A DNA stretch of 44,610 nt from Acidobacteriota bacterium (GTDB taxonomy: Bacteria > Acidobacteriota > Thermoanaerobaculia > Thermoanaerobaculales > Sulfomarinibacteraceae). The notes beneath the pieces are model-generated. The model saw only the letters and a program-made list of their open reading frames with translations, made no database searches and was not told where the DNA came from. The stretch is from NCBI GenBank assembly GCA_013152925.1, contig JAADFK010000207.1, positions 1-44,610 on the forward strand, given 5' to 3'. Positions 1-16,487 of the stretch are shown piece by piece. The stretch's first letter is position 1. Every line of letters begins with the position of its first letter. A program made the position numbers and the translations under genes.

Positions 1-92
1 CCCCGATTGCGATGGAGCGCGGGTTGCGCTTCGCGATTCGGGAGGGCGGCCGCACGGTGGGCGCCGGTTCCATCACCGAGATCCTGGAGTAA
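1..92 (+). CDS. tuf: Elongation factor Tu, C-terminal end (partial)
   Basis: Only the last 29 complete codons are in the window, reading to a TAA stop at 90-92. The residues RFAIREGGRTVGAG followed by SITEILE are the conserved end of EF-Tu domain 3, the GTPase that brings aminoacyl-tRNA to the ribosome. The following gene is rpmG, then tRNA-Trp and secE, which is the usual context of the tufB copy. A second tuf begins at the other end of the window, so the genome has two copies. The 5' part of this one lies outside. Confidence 0.95.
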   Translation, partial: PIAMERGLRFAIREGGRTVGAGSITEILE

Positions 93-98
93 TTCATC

Positions 99-248
99 AT
101 GCCGCGAGATACTGTTCACCTTCAATGTACCGAGTGCAAGCGGCGGAACTACTCCGGCTCGCGCAACAAGAAGCAGCAGACGACGAAGCTTCAGCTGAAG
201 AAGTACTGTCCCTTCTGCCGCCGGCACACACTGCACAAAGAGGTGTAA
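99..248 (+). CDS. rpmG: 50S ribosomal protein L33
   Basis: A 49-residue protein that starts at ATG 99, six bases after the tuf stop. It is a component of the large ribosomal subunit. It has the zinc-binding type of L33, with cysteine pairs at residues 10/13 (CTEC) and 37/40 (CPFC) and a basic stretch [15 protein letters not shown] between them. Length is normal for the family. Its place between tuf and tRNA-Trp/secE is the standard bacterial arrangement. No obvious strong ribosome binding site precedes it, so translation may be coupled to tuf. Confidence 0.95.
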   Translation: MPRDTVHLQCTECKRRNYSGSRNKKQQTTKLQLKKYCPFCRRHTLHKEV

Positions 249-262
249 CCAACCATGGGTGC

Positions 263-338
263 AGGCCAGTAGCTCAATTGGTAGAGTCCCGGTCTCCAAA
301 ACCGGTTGTTGGGGGTTCGAGTCCCTCCTGGCCTGCCA
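263..338 (+). tRNA. trpT: tRNA-Trp (anticodon CCA)
   Basis: The 76 bases fold as a full cloverleaf. The acceptor stem AGGCCAG (263-269) pairs with CTGGCCT (328-334). The anticodon stem CCGGT/ACCGG encloses the loop CTCCAAA, with the anticodon CCA at 296-298. The T arm (311-327) has the TTCGAGT loop. The discriminator is G and the terminal CCA (336-338) is encoded. A tRNA-Trp between rpmG and secE is common in bacteria, and here it is probably cotranscribed with them. Confidence 0.97.
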
Positions 339-364
339 TTTTTCCCTGATGGGAGTCGATCTTC

Positions 365-577
365 ATGGAGTGGTGGCAACGAACCAAGACGTTCCTTCGG
401 GAGGTCATCGCCGAGACGAAGAAGGTGACGTGGCCGACGAAGCAGGAGGTGATCAACACGACGACCGTGGTGATCATCGCCTCCTTCATCTTCGGCATCT
501 ACCTGTATCTCTGCGATCTCTCCTTCTACAAACTGGTGAATTCGGTCTTTTCCGTCTTCCACGTTTTCACGTCGTAA
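365..577 (+). CDS. secE: Preprotein translocase subunit SecE
   Basis: A 70-residue protein of the short, single-span SecE type. The amphipathic N-terminal segment contains the conserved ETKKVTWPTKQEV at about residues 17-29, followed by one membrane helix at about 32-52. SecE clamps SecY in the inner-membrane translocon. It lies directly after tRNA-Trp and 16 bases before nusG, the conserved secE-nusG pair. Upstream the ribosome binding site GGGAG is about eight bases from the ATG. Confidence 0.96.
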   Translation: MEWWQRTKTFLREVIAETKKVTWPTKQEVINTTTVVIIASFIFGIYLYLCDLSFYKLVNSVFSVFHVFTS

Positions 578-593
578 CTGAGGGGAACCATCG

Positions 594-1127
594 ATGGCCA
601 AGCAGTGGTACATCATCCACACCTATTCGGGCTTCGAGGATCGCGTCAAGAAGACCCTGGCGCAGCGCATCGAAGCGCTGGGTATGCAGGAGCTCTTCGG
701 CGAGATCGAGGTACCCACGGAAACGGTCGTGGAGATGAAGAACGGGAAGCGGCGCGAGGTGCGGCGGAAGTTCTTCCCGGGCTACGTGCTGGTCGAGATG
801 GAGATGACCGACGATGCCTGGCACCTGGTGCGAAACACACCGAAGGTGACGGGCTTCGTCGGCGCTGGCAAGAAGCCCACCCCGCTCTCGGAGGAGGAGG
901 TCAACCAGATCCTCCACCAGTCGGTTGCCACCGAAGAGAAGCCGAGGCCCAAGGAGATCTTCGAGAAGGGTGAGCGCGTCAAGATCTCCGAGGGGCCTTT
1001 TGCCACCTTTACGGGTGTTGTCGAGGAGGTCAACCTCGATCGCAGCACCGTCAAGGTGATGGTGACCATCTTCGGCCGGGAAACACCCGTGGAGATGGAA
1101 TTCCGTCAGGTCCAGAAGCTCACGTAA
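594..1127 (+). CDS. nusG: Transcription termination/antitermination factor NusG
   Basis: A 177-residue protein of typical length. The NGN domain occupies about residues 1-115, beginning [17 protein letters not shown] and containing the [11 protein letters not shown] segment that contacts RNA polymerase. The C-terminal KOW domain (about 122-177) has the [20 protein letters not shown] motif that binds Rho or ribosomal protein S10. It follows secE and precedes the L11 operon, the standard arrangement. Both RNA polymerase large subunits are encoded downstream. Confidence 0.97.
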   Translation: MAKQWYIIHTYSGFEDRVKKTLAQRIEALGMQELFGEIEVPTETVVEMKNGKRREVRRKFFPGYVLVEMEMTDDAWHLVRNTPKVTGFVGAGKKPTPLSEEEVNQILHQSVATEEKPRPKEIFEKGERVKISEGPFATFTGVVEEVNLDRSTVKVMVTIFGRETPVEMEFRQVQKLT

Positions 1128-1137
1128 GGACACAACG

Positions 1138-1563
1138 ATGGCCAAGAAAGTCGTAGGATTCATCAAGCTGCAGCTGCCCGGTGGGCAGGCGACGCCGGCA
1201 CCTCCGGTCGGTCCCGCCCTCGGTCAGCACGGCCTCAATATCATGGATTTCTGCAAGGCGTTCAACGCCAGGACGCAGAAGCAACAGGGTGTCATCATCC
1301 CGGTGGAGATCACGGTCTACGGCGACCGGACCTACAGCTTCATCACCAAGACCCCCCCGGCCTCGTTCCTGCTCCGGCAGGCCGCCGGCATCGCCAAGGG
1401 CTCGGGGGTTCCCAACATGGAAAAGGTCGGAACGGTGAGCATGGCGCAGGTCGAGGAGATCGCCAGGACGAAGATGCCCGATCTCAACACGGACTCTCTC
1501 GATGCAGCGGTCCAGACGGTGCTCGGCACCGCCCGGTCCATGGGCATCGAGGTCGAAGGTTAA
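1138..1563 (+). CDS. rplK: 50S ribosomal protein L11
   Basis: A 141-residue protein matching L11 over its full length. The N-terminal domain has the proline-rich [17 protein letters not shown] segment (thiostrepton/EF-G region), and the C-terminal rRNA-binding domain has [12 protein letters not shown]. It forms part of the GTPase-associated centre with L10 and L7/L12, which are encoded just downstream. Ten bases separate it from nusG and eleven from rplA. Confidence 0.97.
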   Translation: MAKKVVGFIKLQLPGGQATPAPPVGPALGQHGLNIMDFCKAFNARTQKQQGVIIPVEITVYGDRTYSFITKTPPASFLLRQAAGIAKGSGVPNMEKVGTVSMAQVEEIARTKMPDLNTDSLDAAVQTVLGTARSMGIEVEG

Positions 1564-1574
1564 GGAGGCAGCGG

Positions 1575-2273
1575 ATGGGACGCCAAGGCAAGAAGTACCG
1601 CGAAGCCTCCGCCGCGATCGAACGGAGGCCCTACACCCTGGAGGAGGCGCTGAGCCTCGTCAAGGACAAGGCCTACGCCAGCTTTGACGAAACGGTCGAA
1701 ATGGCCCTCAAGCTCGGGGTCAACCCCAAGCATGCCGACCAGATGGTCCGCGGCACGGTGGTGTTGCCCCACGGAACGGGGAAGACGCTCCGCGTTCTCG
1801 CCGTCGCCGAGGGCCCGGCCCAGAAGGCGGCCGAGGAGGCAGGCGCCGATTTCGTAATGTCGGCCGAGGATGCCGTCGCCAAGATCCAGGGCGGGTGGCT
1901 CGACTTCGATGCGGTGGTCGCCACGCCGGACATGATGCGGACCCTCTCGAAGGTCGGGCGCGTGCTGGGGCCGCGAGGTCTGATGCCGAACCCGAAGTCG
2001 GGGACGGTCACGCAGGACATCGCGGCGGCGATCGCTGAGATCAAGGCGGGCCGTGTGGAGTTCCGCGTCGATCGCACGGCGATCATCCATGCGCCGGTCG
2101 GCAAGGTCTCCTTCGGGAGCGACAAGCTCCTGGAGAACGCGCGAGCTCTCGTGGATGCCATCGTCAAGGCCAAGCCGGCCTCGGCCAAGGGGCGCTACGT
2201 ACAAACGGTTCACGTCTGCTCCACCATGGGGCCCGGTGTCCAGGTCGATCTGACGAGCCTGGACGTCAAGTAG
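1575..2273 (+). CDS. rplA: 50S ribosomal protein L1
   Basis: A 232-residue protein of normal L1 length. Recognisable signatures are the rRNA-binding [19 protein letters not shown] at about residues 127-145 and the N-terminal KKYREA segment. It forms the L1 stalk near the ribosomal exit site. A strong AAGGAGG lies about eight bases before the ATG. In many bacteria L1 represses its own mRNA by binding the leader of this operon, but I did not identify such a site here. Confidence 0.97.
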   Translation: MGRQGKKYREASAAIERRPYTLEEALSLVKDKAYASFDETVEMALKLGVNPKHADQMVRGTVVLPHGTGKTLRVLAVAEGPAQKAAEEAGADFVMSAEDAVAKIQGGWLDFDAVVATPDMMRTLSKVGRVLGPRGLMPNPKSGTVTQDIAAAIAEIKAGRVEFRVDRTAIIHAPVGKVSFGSDKLLENARALVDAIVKAKPASAKGRYVQTVHVCSTMGPGVQVDLTSLDVK

Positions 2274-2282
2274 GGAGTCGTC

Positions 2283-2804
2283 ATGCTGACACGAGAGCGG
2301 AAGAACGAGCAATCGCAGGAGTTGCGCGAAGCCCTGGAGGGCATCAGCACGCTGTTCATCATGGAAAACCGTGGTCTGACGGTCAACGAGGTGAACAAGC
2401 TGAGGTCCAAGATCCGGGAGATCGATGCGCGCTACAAGGTTTACAAGAACAGTGTCGTTCGCATGGCTGTGCAAGGTACTCCGCTGGAGGTTCTTTCCGA
2501 GCATCTTCTCGGTCCCAACGCCTTCGCCTTCACCGCCGGTGATGGCGTGGCGCTGGCCAAGCTGCTCCGGGACTTCACCAAGGAGAACCCGGCCCTCACA
2601 TTCAAACAGGCGTACCTCGAAGGACAGGTCCTCGACTCGAGCCAGGCCCTTCAGGTTGCCGAGCTTCCGACGCGGGAGGAGCTGCTGACCAAGCTGGCGT
2701 ACCTCCTCCAGTCCCCCATGCGTCGCCTGGTCGTGGCCCTCAACGGGCCCATTCAGCAATTGGTTTCGGCCCTGTCCCAGGTCGCCGAGAAGAGAGAATC
2801 GTGA
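2283..2804 (+). CDS. rplJ: 50S ribosomal protein L10
   Basis: A 173-residue protein. The N-terminal RNA-binding domain includes YKVYKNSVVRMAVQGT, and the C-terminal helix that anchors L7/L12 dimers ends in LVSALSQVAEKRES. Only nine bases separate it from rplA, so the separate L10 leader that some bacteria use for autoregulation is absent and translation is probably coupled to rplA. It forms the ribosomal stalk with the product of the next gene. Confidence 0.96.
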   Translation: MLTRERKNEQSQELREALEGISTLFIMENRGLTVNEVNKLRSKIREIDARYKVYKNSVVRMAVQGTPLEVLSEHLLGPNAFAFTAGDGVALAKLLRDFTKENPALTFKQAYLEGQVLDSSQALQVAELPTREELLTKLAYLLQSPMRRLVVALNGPIQQLVSALSQVAEKRES

Positions 2805-2829
2805 GCAACCCCCAAGGAGGATTTGAAAG

Positions 2830-3213
2830 ATGGCCCAGATTGAGCAGATGATCGAGGAGATCAAGGGAATGACCGTGCTCGAGCTCAATGAGCTCGTCAA
2901 GGCTCTCGAGGATGAGTTCGGTGTGTCCGCAGCGGCTGCGGCCCCGGTGATGGTCGCCGGCGCGGTCGCCGGCGCCGCTGGCGGCGAGGCCGCTGAGGAG
3001 AAGACGGAGTTCGACGTCATCCTCAACTCCATCGGTGACAAGAAGATCAACGTCATCAAGGCAGTCCGTGAGGTGACTTCCCTCGGCCTCAAGGAGGCCA
3101 AGGAGCTCGTCGAGAGCGCTCCTGCCAAGATCAAGGAAGGTGTCAGCAAGGAAGAGGCTGAGACCATCAAGAAGAAGTTCGAGGAAGCCGGCGCCCAGGC
3201 GGAGATCAAGTAA
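2830..3213 (+). CDS. rplL: 50S ribosomal protein L7/L12
   Basis: A 127-residue protein with the classic layout. The N-terminal dimerisation domain (about 1-35) is followed by an Ala/Gly/Val-rich hinge (about 36-58). The C-terminal factor-binding domain (about 60-127) contains [20 protein letters not shown] and [18 protein letters not shown]. The strong site AAGGAGG precedes the ATG, fitting the multi-copy stoichiometry of this protein. A hairpin in the gap before rpoB probably lowers transcription of the polymerase genes. Confidence 0.97.
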   Translation: MAQIEQMIEEIKGMTVLELNELVKALEDEFGVSAAAAAPVMVAGAVAGAAGGEAAEEKTEFDVILNSIGDKKINVIKAVREVTSLGLKEAKELVESAPAKIKEGVSKEEAETIKKKFEEAGAQAEIK

Positions 3214-3258
3214 CGATCGACGTGCCACTTTTTCCGGGTTGTACCGAGCCTCGAATGA

Positions 3259-3289
3259 GGATACGGGGAGCGTGTCACTCCCCGTATCC
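3259..3289 (+). terminator. Hairpin in the rplL-rpoB gap, candidate attenuator
   Basis: A 12-bp perfect stem: G plus GATACGGGGAG at 3259-3270 pairs with CTCCCCGTATC plus C at 3278-3289, across a seven-base loop. The following bases (CTGTTGTTC) are only moderately T-rich, so this would be a partial rather than full terminator. In E. coli a partial terminator between rplL and rpoB reduces polymerase expression relative to L7/L12, and the position here is the same. The 268-base gap holds no convincing gene. Confidence 0.6.
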
Positions 3290-3481
3290 CTGTTGTTCGC
3301 ACGGACCCCTGGGTCCGGGTGCGGAAGAGCGGGGAAGCCGGCAGGCGTGCCGGATTCGCCGGCCCTCTCCCGTTCAGCCACGGACGGCTGGACGGGGGGA
3401 GCCGCGTATCGGGCGCGGACGCTGATCCGCGATGTGAGGGGCGCCCAGGTGCCCCGCCGATGAACTGAGGAGGACGTGCCC

Positions 3482-7735
<4,254 letters not shown>

Positions 7736-7752
7736 GAGGGGGCAGGAATACC

Positions 7753-11949
<4,197 letters not shown>

Positions 11950-11983
11950 GCGGACCGGATCCTCGGTCCCAACGGAAATGATC

Positions 11984-12011
11984 GGCGGCCCTTCGGGGCC
12001 GCCCTTTTCTT
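11984..12011 (+). terminator. Rho-independent terminator after rpoC
   Basis: An eight-bp perfect GC stem, GGCGGCCC (11984-11991) and GGGCCGCC (11996-12003), closes a very stable TTCG tetraloop and is followed by CTTTTCTT. It begins 35 bases after the rpoC stop. It insulates the polymerase operon from the accessory genes downstream. Confidence 0.88.
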
Positions 12012-12218
12012 CGATGTGTCCGGGGCCGAGGGATCGAGCATCTCCCGCGGTCTGTACTCCATCTCTGGAACCGCTCTCTGGCGTACCTTCCAACGTGGAG
12101 AGGTCCTTTTGCAAACCCGGGGTCGCAAGGATGTGCGGCGGACGGCGATGCCTTCACGGGTGGCTACGGCCCCGGCGGCATACTCCGTCCCGGAAGGGAG
12201 CGGAAGCAAAAGCACGAG

Positions 12219-12567
12219 ATGCAGAACGATTCTTCATCCTCCCACGCAGTACTGGCGAGGGGCGCGGCGGTCTTCCTCGCGCGGCGCCGGACGGCCATCG
12301 CTCTGGCGGTCCTGGCCGTTGTCGGTCTCCTCGAAGCCTCTCGGCGGATCATGCCTGGACGCGACGGCTCTCAAGCCCGCGGCGTTGTTGCTGATCGGTC
12401 TTGCCGCTGGTTTCATCCTGCGTTCTTTCCTGCCGTCCATTCCCGGGCTTCGTATGCTCGCCCTCGTGGCACGTGGCGGGGCGGTGCTGGGTTTGGGTCT
12501 TGGAATACTTGGCCTTGAAGCTGAGGAACGGCAACTATACGATGCCGTGCGGAGGCGTCTCCGTTGA
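12219..12567 (+). pseudogene. Possible frameshifted small membrane protein
   Basis: From ATG 12219 one frame encodes a basic N-terminus and a membrane segment (TAIALAVLAVVGLLEASRRI) but then degenerates. The neighbouring frame takes over with two further hydrophobic stretches (ALLLIGLAAGFI and GGAVLGLGLGILGL) and a charged tail, stopping at TGA 12565-12567. Joining the two near 12350-12380 by a single shift would give roughly 110 residues with two or three membrane spans. I recognise no family. It may be a decayed gene, a sequencing error or coincidental hydrophobicity. The stretch 12012-12218 before it shows nothing I can assign. Confidence 0.3.
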
Positions 12568-12887
12568 TCTCAACCAGCCGTTCCGAGGGATCGCCGTCAC
12601 GAGGAGGGCGAGTCAAGGTCGTTTTCGTGTGTGGGTGGGGACGGAGCGGTACGACGATCCTCGATCGGCGTCTCGGACAGGCCGGGGGCTTCGTCTCCTG
12701 CGGTGAGATCCGGTACGTCCGGGAAGGCCGCCGGATGGCGATCTGGCTGGCGGCCTACCTGACGGCCATGCTTGTCAACGCCAGCTTCGATGTCTATATC
12801 GAGAACCCCATGGGTGGCGTGTGGCTCTGGGCGCTCGTGGGCGCCGCCCTGGTGCTGACCTCACGGCCGCCGGAGGGACAACGATGA
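12564..12887 (+). pseudogene. Chimeric remnant: sulfotransferase N-terminus joined to O-antigen ligase C-terminus
   Basis: The 107-residue frame opens at TTG 12564 and has two unrelated halves. Residues about 17-52 (VKVVFVCGWGRSGTTI, then GEIRYV) are the start of a sulfotransferase, including its PAPS-binding GRSGTT loop. From about residue 54 (REGRRMAIWLAAY, MLVNASFDVYIENPMGG) it matches the hydrophobic C-terminal end of O-antigen ligase/polymerase proteins. Neither half is a full domain, so a deletion appears to have removed the rest of two neighbouring genes and fused the ends in frame. Its TGA (12885-12887) overlaps the ATG of the next glycosyltransferase, so it may still serve to couple translation. 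Confidence 0.6.
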
Positions 12888-14071
12888 GGGTGCTGGTCGT
12901 CCACGAGTCATACCAGAACCCGGGCGGCGAGGACCTCAGCACCGGGGAGGAGATTCTCCTGCTCCGCTCCCACGGTCACGAGGTGATCGAGTACCGGCGG
13001 CATAACCGGGACGTGGCCCGGTACGGTGCGATCGCCCTCGGCATGACGACGATCTGGAGCCCCCGATCCTACCGGGATATCTTCGATCTGGTCCGCCGGG
13101 AGCGTCCCGGTATCGTCCACTTCAACAACACGTTTCCGCTGATCTCTCCCTCGGCGTTCTGGGCGGCGAAGCGGGCCGGGGCGGGTGTGGTGCTGACCCT
13201 TCACAACTTCAGGCTGGCCTGCCCGAACGCCCTTCTCTACCGCGGGGGAGGGGTCTGCGAGGACTGTATCGGATGGACCCTGCCGTTACCCGGGATCGTG
13301 CGTGGCTGTTACAGGGGGAGCCGTCCGGCGAGCTTGGCGGCGGGCGCCATGCTGGCCGCTCACCGTGCGCTCGGCACCTGGCGGAGGGTGGTGGATCGCT
13401 TCATCGCCCTGAGCTCGTTCCAGCGGGCCAAGCTCGTCACGGCCGGTTTGCCGGAGGATCGGGTGGTGGTGCGGCCCAACTTCCTCTCCCGGGATCCCGG
13501 CATGGGCCCGGGCGACGGCGGTTTCGGGCTCTTCGTGGGACGTCTGGTGGCGGCGAAGGGAATCCGAACGCTTCTCGAGGCTTGGAACCGTTATTCTCCC
13601 GGCATGCCGTTGAAGGTGGTGGGGGACGGTCCTTTGGCGAAGGAAGTGGCCCGTGCTGCGGCGGGCAACGCCGCGGTGGAGCACCTGGGCCCCCGGCCGG
13701 GCGAGCATGTGACGGCCCTGATGCAAAGGGCTGCATTCCTGGTTTTCGCCTCGGAATGTTACGAGGGGTTGGGCAGGACGATCGTGGAGGCCTTCGCCGC
13801 GGGCCTTCCCGTGGTGGCCTCCCGGGTGGGCTCGGCGGCCGAGGTCGTGGTGGACGGACGAACGGGCCTGCACTTCCGGCCGGGCGATCCCGCGGATCTG
13901 GCGCAGGCGGCACGGAGGATGGTCTGCGATGCCGCCCGGAGGGAGACGATGCGGGTGCGGTGCCGAAAGGAGTACGTGCGGAGATACTCGGCCGAAGCGG
14001 CTCATTCGCGGTTGATGGAGATCTACGGCGAGGCTCTGGAGAATGCGCCTTCCGGAGGGATGTCCCGATGA
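12884..14071 (+). CDS. Glycosyltransferase, GT4 family (GT-B fold)
   Basis: A 395-residue enzyme; ATG 12884 has GGAGGG about eight bases upstream. It transfers a sugar from a nucleotide donor during surface glycan assembly, in the cytoplasm or at the inner membrane face. The N-terminal acceptor domain opens MRVLVVHESYQNPGGED and contains two cysteine clusters (CPNALLY and CEDC). The C-terminal donor domain has FVGRLVAAKGIRTLLEAW and the E-x7-E type motif ECYEGLGRTIVEAFAAGLPVV. Its stop overlaps the start of the WecG-type gene in ATGA, indicating one operon. The exact sugar cannot be read from sequence. Confidence 0.88.
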   Translation: MRVLVVHESYQNPGGEDLSTGEEILLLRSHGHEVIEYRRHNRDVARYGAIALGMTTIWSPRSYRDIFDLVRRERPGIVHFNNTFPLISPSAFWAAKRAGAGVVLTLHNFRLACPNALLYRGGGVCEDCIGWTLPLPGIVRGCYRGSRPASLAAGAMLAAHRALGTWRRVVDRFIALSSFQRAKLVTAGLPEDRVVVRPNFLSRDPGMGPGDGGFGLFVGRLVAAKGIRTLLEAWNRYSPGMPLKVVGDGPLAKEVARAAAGNAAVEHLGPRPGEHVTALMQRAAFLVFASECYEGLGRTIVEAFAAGLPVVASRVGSAAEVVVDGRTGLHFRPGDPADLAQAARRMVCDAARRETMRVRCRKEYVRRYSAEAAHSRLMEIYGEALENAPSGGMSR

Positions 14072-14841
14072 CCCGGCGGGACATCCTCGGCGTCTCGATC
14101 TCCGCCGTGAACCTCGATGAGGCGGTCGAGCGGGTGGCTTCGTGGATCGAGGAGGGACGCCCCAACTACGTCTGTGTCACGCCGGCCCACGGCGTCATGG
14201 ATGCGCGTTCGGATCCGGAGCTTCTGGAGATCTTCAACGGGTCGGGGATGACGACGCCGGACGGCATGTCCATCGTCTGGATTCTCAAGCTCCTCGGACA
14301 CGGATGTGTGTCCCGTGTCTACGGACCGGACTTGATGCTGGCCGTGTGTCGGGCCGGTGTCGAGCGGGGCTGGCGGCACTTCCTCTACGGAGGTGCCGGG
14401 GGTGTGGCGGAGGAGTTGGCCGGCGCCCTCTCTGGACGGATTCCCGGCCTGAACGTGACGGGAACCTATACCCCGCCGTTCCGGGAGCTGACACGGGCCG
14501 AGGAGGAGGAGGTCTCCCGGGCCATCGAGGTCTCCGGGGCCGACATCGTCTGGGTCGGCATCAGCACCCCGAAGCAGGAGCGGTGGATGGCGGCCCACGT
14601 GGGGCGGGTGACCGCCCCGGTGCTGATCGGTGTGGGGGCCGCCTTCGACTTCCTCTCGGGACGCAAGGCCCAGGCGCCGCGATGGATCCAGCGCTCCGGC
14701 CTGGAGTGGCTCTTTCGCCTGGCCAGCGAGCCCAGACGCTTGTGGCCCCGCTACCGGCGTTACCCACGTTTCGTGGTGCTGGTGACATGGCAGCTGCTGA
14801 CACGGCGGTGGGCCCGGAGAGGGGAGGAGGAGGCCGGATAA
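14068..14841 (+). CDS. WecG/TagA/CpsF family glycosyltransferase
   Basis: A 257-residue protein of the GT26 family, whose members add N-acetylmannosamine or a related sugar to lipid-linked intermediates. Typical motifs are TPAHGVMDARSDPEL, TPDGMSIVW, YGPDLM near residue 87, YGGAGGVAEEL and the C-terminal GVGAAFDFLSGRKAQAPRW and SGLEWLFRLASEPRRLW. ATG 14068 overlaps the preceding stop by four bases. The next annotated reading frame overlaps its stop, so the run 12884-16360 is probably translated as one unit. It likely acts early in repeat-unit assembly, after the phosphotransferase encoded at 14930. Confidence 0.9.
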   Translation: MTRRDILGVSISAVNLDEAVERVASWIEEGRPNYVCVTPAHGVMDARSDPELLEIFNGSGMTTPDGMSIVWILKLLGHGCVSRVYGPDLMLAVCRAGVERGWRHFLYGGAGGVAEELAGALSGRIPGLNVTGTYTPPFRELTRAEEEEVSRAIEVSGADIVWVGISTPKQERWMAAHVGRVTAPVLIGVGAAFDFLSGRKAQAPRWIQRSGLEWLFRLASEPRRLWPRYRRYPRFVVLVTWQLLTRRWARRGEEEAG

Positions 14842-14930
14842 TGCCAGAATCGCCGCGAAGACCTGTTCTCGATGCCCGTGACCTGCCCGGCGTCTTGCTG
14901 AAGCTCCGGACGATCTGCGGAGCCCGGTGA
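14841..14930 (+). CDS. Small 29-residue reading frame, unknown
   Basis: An ATG at 14841 shares its first base with the TAA of the WecG-type gene, and the TGA at 14928-14930 shares its last base with the ATG of the phosphotransferase. The peptide begins MPESPRRPVLDARDLPG and has no recognisable domain. Perfect overlaps on both sides suggest translational coupling; it could equally be the remnant of a deleted gene or a chance frame. Confidence that a functional peptide is made is low. Confidence 0.25.
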   Translation: MPESPRRPVLDARDLPGVLLKLRTICGAR

Positions 14931-16360
14931 TGACCACGACGCAAGCCCCCCTTCGAGGCCAACCACGGTGGGTGTCGCTCCTGCGAATGGCCGTTCTGAT
15001 GGCGAGTGATCTCGCGGCCGTTGCCCTGTCGTGCTTCATGGCCTACCTGCTCTGGGCCCACCCCGTGCGCCACCAGAGCCTGGCCATGTACCGGCCGCTG
15101 TTCCCGCTGGTGTTGCTCTTTCCGCTGAGCTACCTCCAGGCGGGACTCTACCCCGGCTTCGGCCTGGGAGCGGTGGAAACCCTCCGGCTGTTGAGCGTCC
15201 GGACCAGCTTCGTCTTCGTGGCCGTGGCGGCCATGACCTTCGCGCTCAAGCTCTCCGACGTGTTCTCGAGGATGACGGTGGCGATCGCGTGGGGTCTGTC
15301 GCTCGCCACGGTGCCGCTGCTCAGGTACCTGGTGCTCGGGCTCGTACGCCGCCTGGCCTGGTGGGCGGAGCCCGTGCTGATCATCGGCTGCGCCTCCATC
15401 GTCCGTTCCTTGACGGGTTCTCTGAGCCGCTCCATGTCCATCGGGTACCGGCCGGTGGCTCAGCTGCTGGTGGCGGATGAGGAAGCGGCGGGCCATGTGG
15501 GTGTCCTGCCGGTTCTGGGCACACTGGAGGATGCGCCGGCCGTGGCCTCCCGGGGGTTCAATGTGGCGCTGATCGCGGAGGAGCAGGAGGATCGCCACTG
15601 GAAACTTCTCGAGTACGTCCACCAGTATTTCCGCCATGTGATCGTCCTGCGTCCGGTGGGGGGCACGCCGTTGTTCGGAGTGACCGTGCGAAACTTCGGT
15701 GACGTATTCGGCCTGGAGTTCACCAACGAGCTCCTCAAGAGACGCAACCGTATCGTCAAGAGAACGGTGGACGTGTTCCTGGGGTCGGTGGGTCTCGTGG
15801 CCGGCATTCCGGTGATGGCGCTGGCGGCCCTGGGTGTGCAGCTGTTCAGCCGGGGGCCGGTCTTCTTCGTCCAGGAGCGGGAGGGACTCGGCGGCCGGAC
15901 GATCCGCGTGTGGAAGCTCCGGACCATGGTTCCCGGGGCCGAGCGGCGGCTGCGCGAGCATCTGGCGGCGGACCGGGAAGTACAGCGGGAGTGGGAGGGG
16001 AGCTTCAAGCTCCGCCGGGATCCACGCCTGGTGCCGGTGGTCGGCCGTCTCCTGCGGCGCTTCAGCATTGACGAGCTGCCACAGCTCGTCAACGTCGTCC
16101 GGGGCGACATGAGTCTCGTGGGCCCGCGTCCCTTCCCCCCCTACCATCTGCGGCGTTTTTCGCCGGGTTTCCGCAACCTCCGCCGGCAGGTCCGGCCCGG
16201 CGTGACGGGGTTGTGGCAGGTGCTGGGCCGCGGTCGAGGCGGTCTGGCGGACCAGGAGGCCCTGGATACCCACTACATTCGCAACTGGTCCCTGTGGATG
16301 GATCTCTACGTCATGGCCAAGACGGTGGTTGCTGTGCTGGGGGGCCGGGGCGCCTTCTGA
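14930..16360 (+). CDS. Undecaprenyl-phosphate sugar phosphotransferase (WbaP-like)
   Basis: A 476-residue polyprenol-phosphate hexose-1-phosphate transferase that starts glycan repeat units on undecaprenyl phosphate at the inner membrane. Four or five membrane segments fill about residues 17-140, followed by a nucleotide-binding-like region (PVLIIGC, 148-154). The C-terminal catalytic domain (about 275-476) has one hydrophobic helix, KLRTM (329-333), the DE dyad in SIDELPQL (D381, E382) and GPRPFPP (398-404). This is the full length of the WbaP/WcaJ type. ATG 14930 is favoured over GTG 14927. The sugar used (galactose, glucose or another) is not determined. Confidence 0.9.
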   Translation: MTTTQAPLRGQPRWVSLLRMAVLMASDLAAVALSCFMAYLLWAHPVRHQSLAMYRPLFPLVLLFPLSYLQAGLYPGFGLGAVETLRLLSVRTSFVFVAVAAMTFALKLSDVFSRMTVAIAWGLSLATVPLLRYLVLGLVRRLAWWAEPVLIIGCASIVRSLTGSLSRSMSIGYRPVAQLLVADEEAAGHVGVLPVLGTLEDAPAVASRGFNVALIAEEQEDRHWKLLEYVHQYFRHVIVLRPVGGTPLFGVTVRNFGDVFGLEFTNELLKRRNRIVKRTVDVFLGSVGLVAGIPVMALAALGVQLFSRGPVFFVQEREGLGGRTIRVWKLRTMVPGAERRLREHLAADREVQREWEGSFKLRRDPRLVPVVGRLLRRFSIDELPQLVNVVRGDMSLVGPRPFPPYHLRRFSPGFRNLRRQVRPGVTGLWQVLGRGRGGLADQEALDTHYIRNWSLWMDLYVMAKTVVAVLGGRGAF

Positions 16361-16487
16361 GGCGGGGAACGGACCGCGAGAACCGGTTCCGGGAGCGGCA
16401 GCGTCTTCTGCAGGGCATGGGGGCGGGGCCGCCCGGAGGGTGATGGAAACCCCGGCTCATCCGAGGGTCGGCAGGGATCGGGAGATG

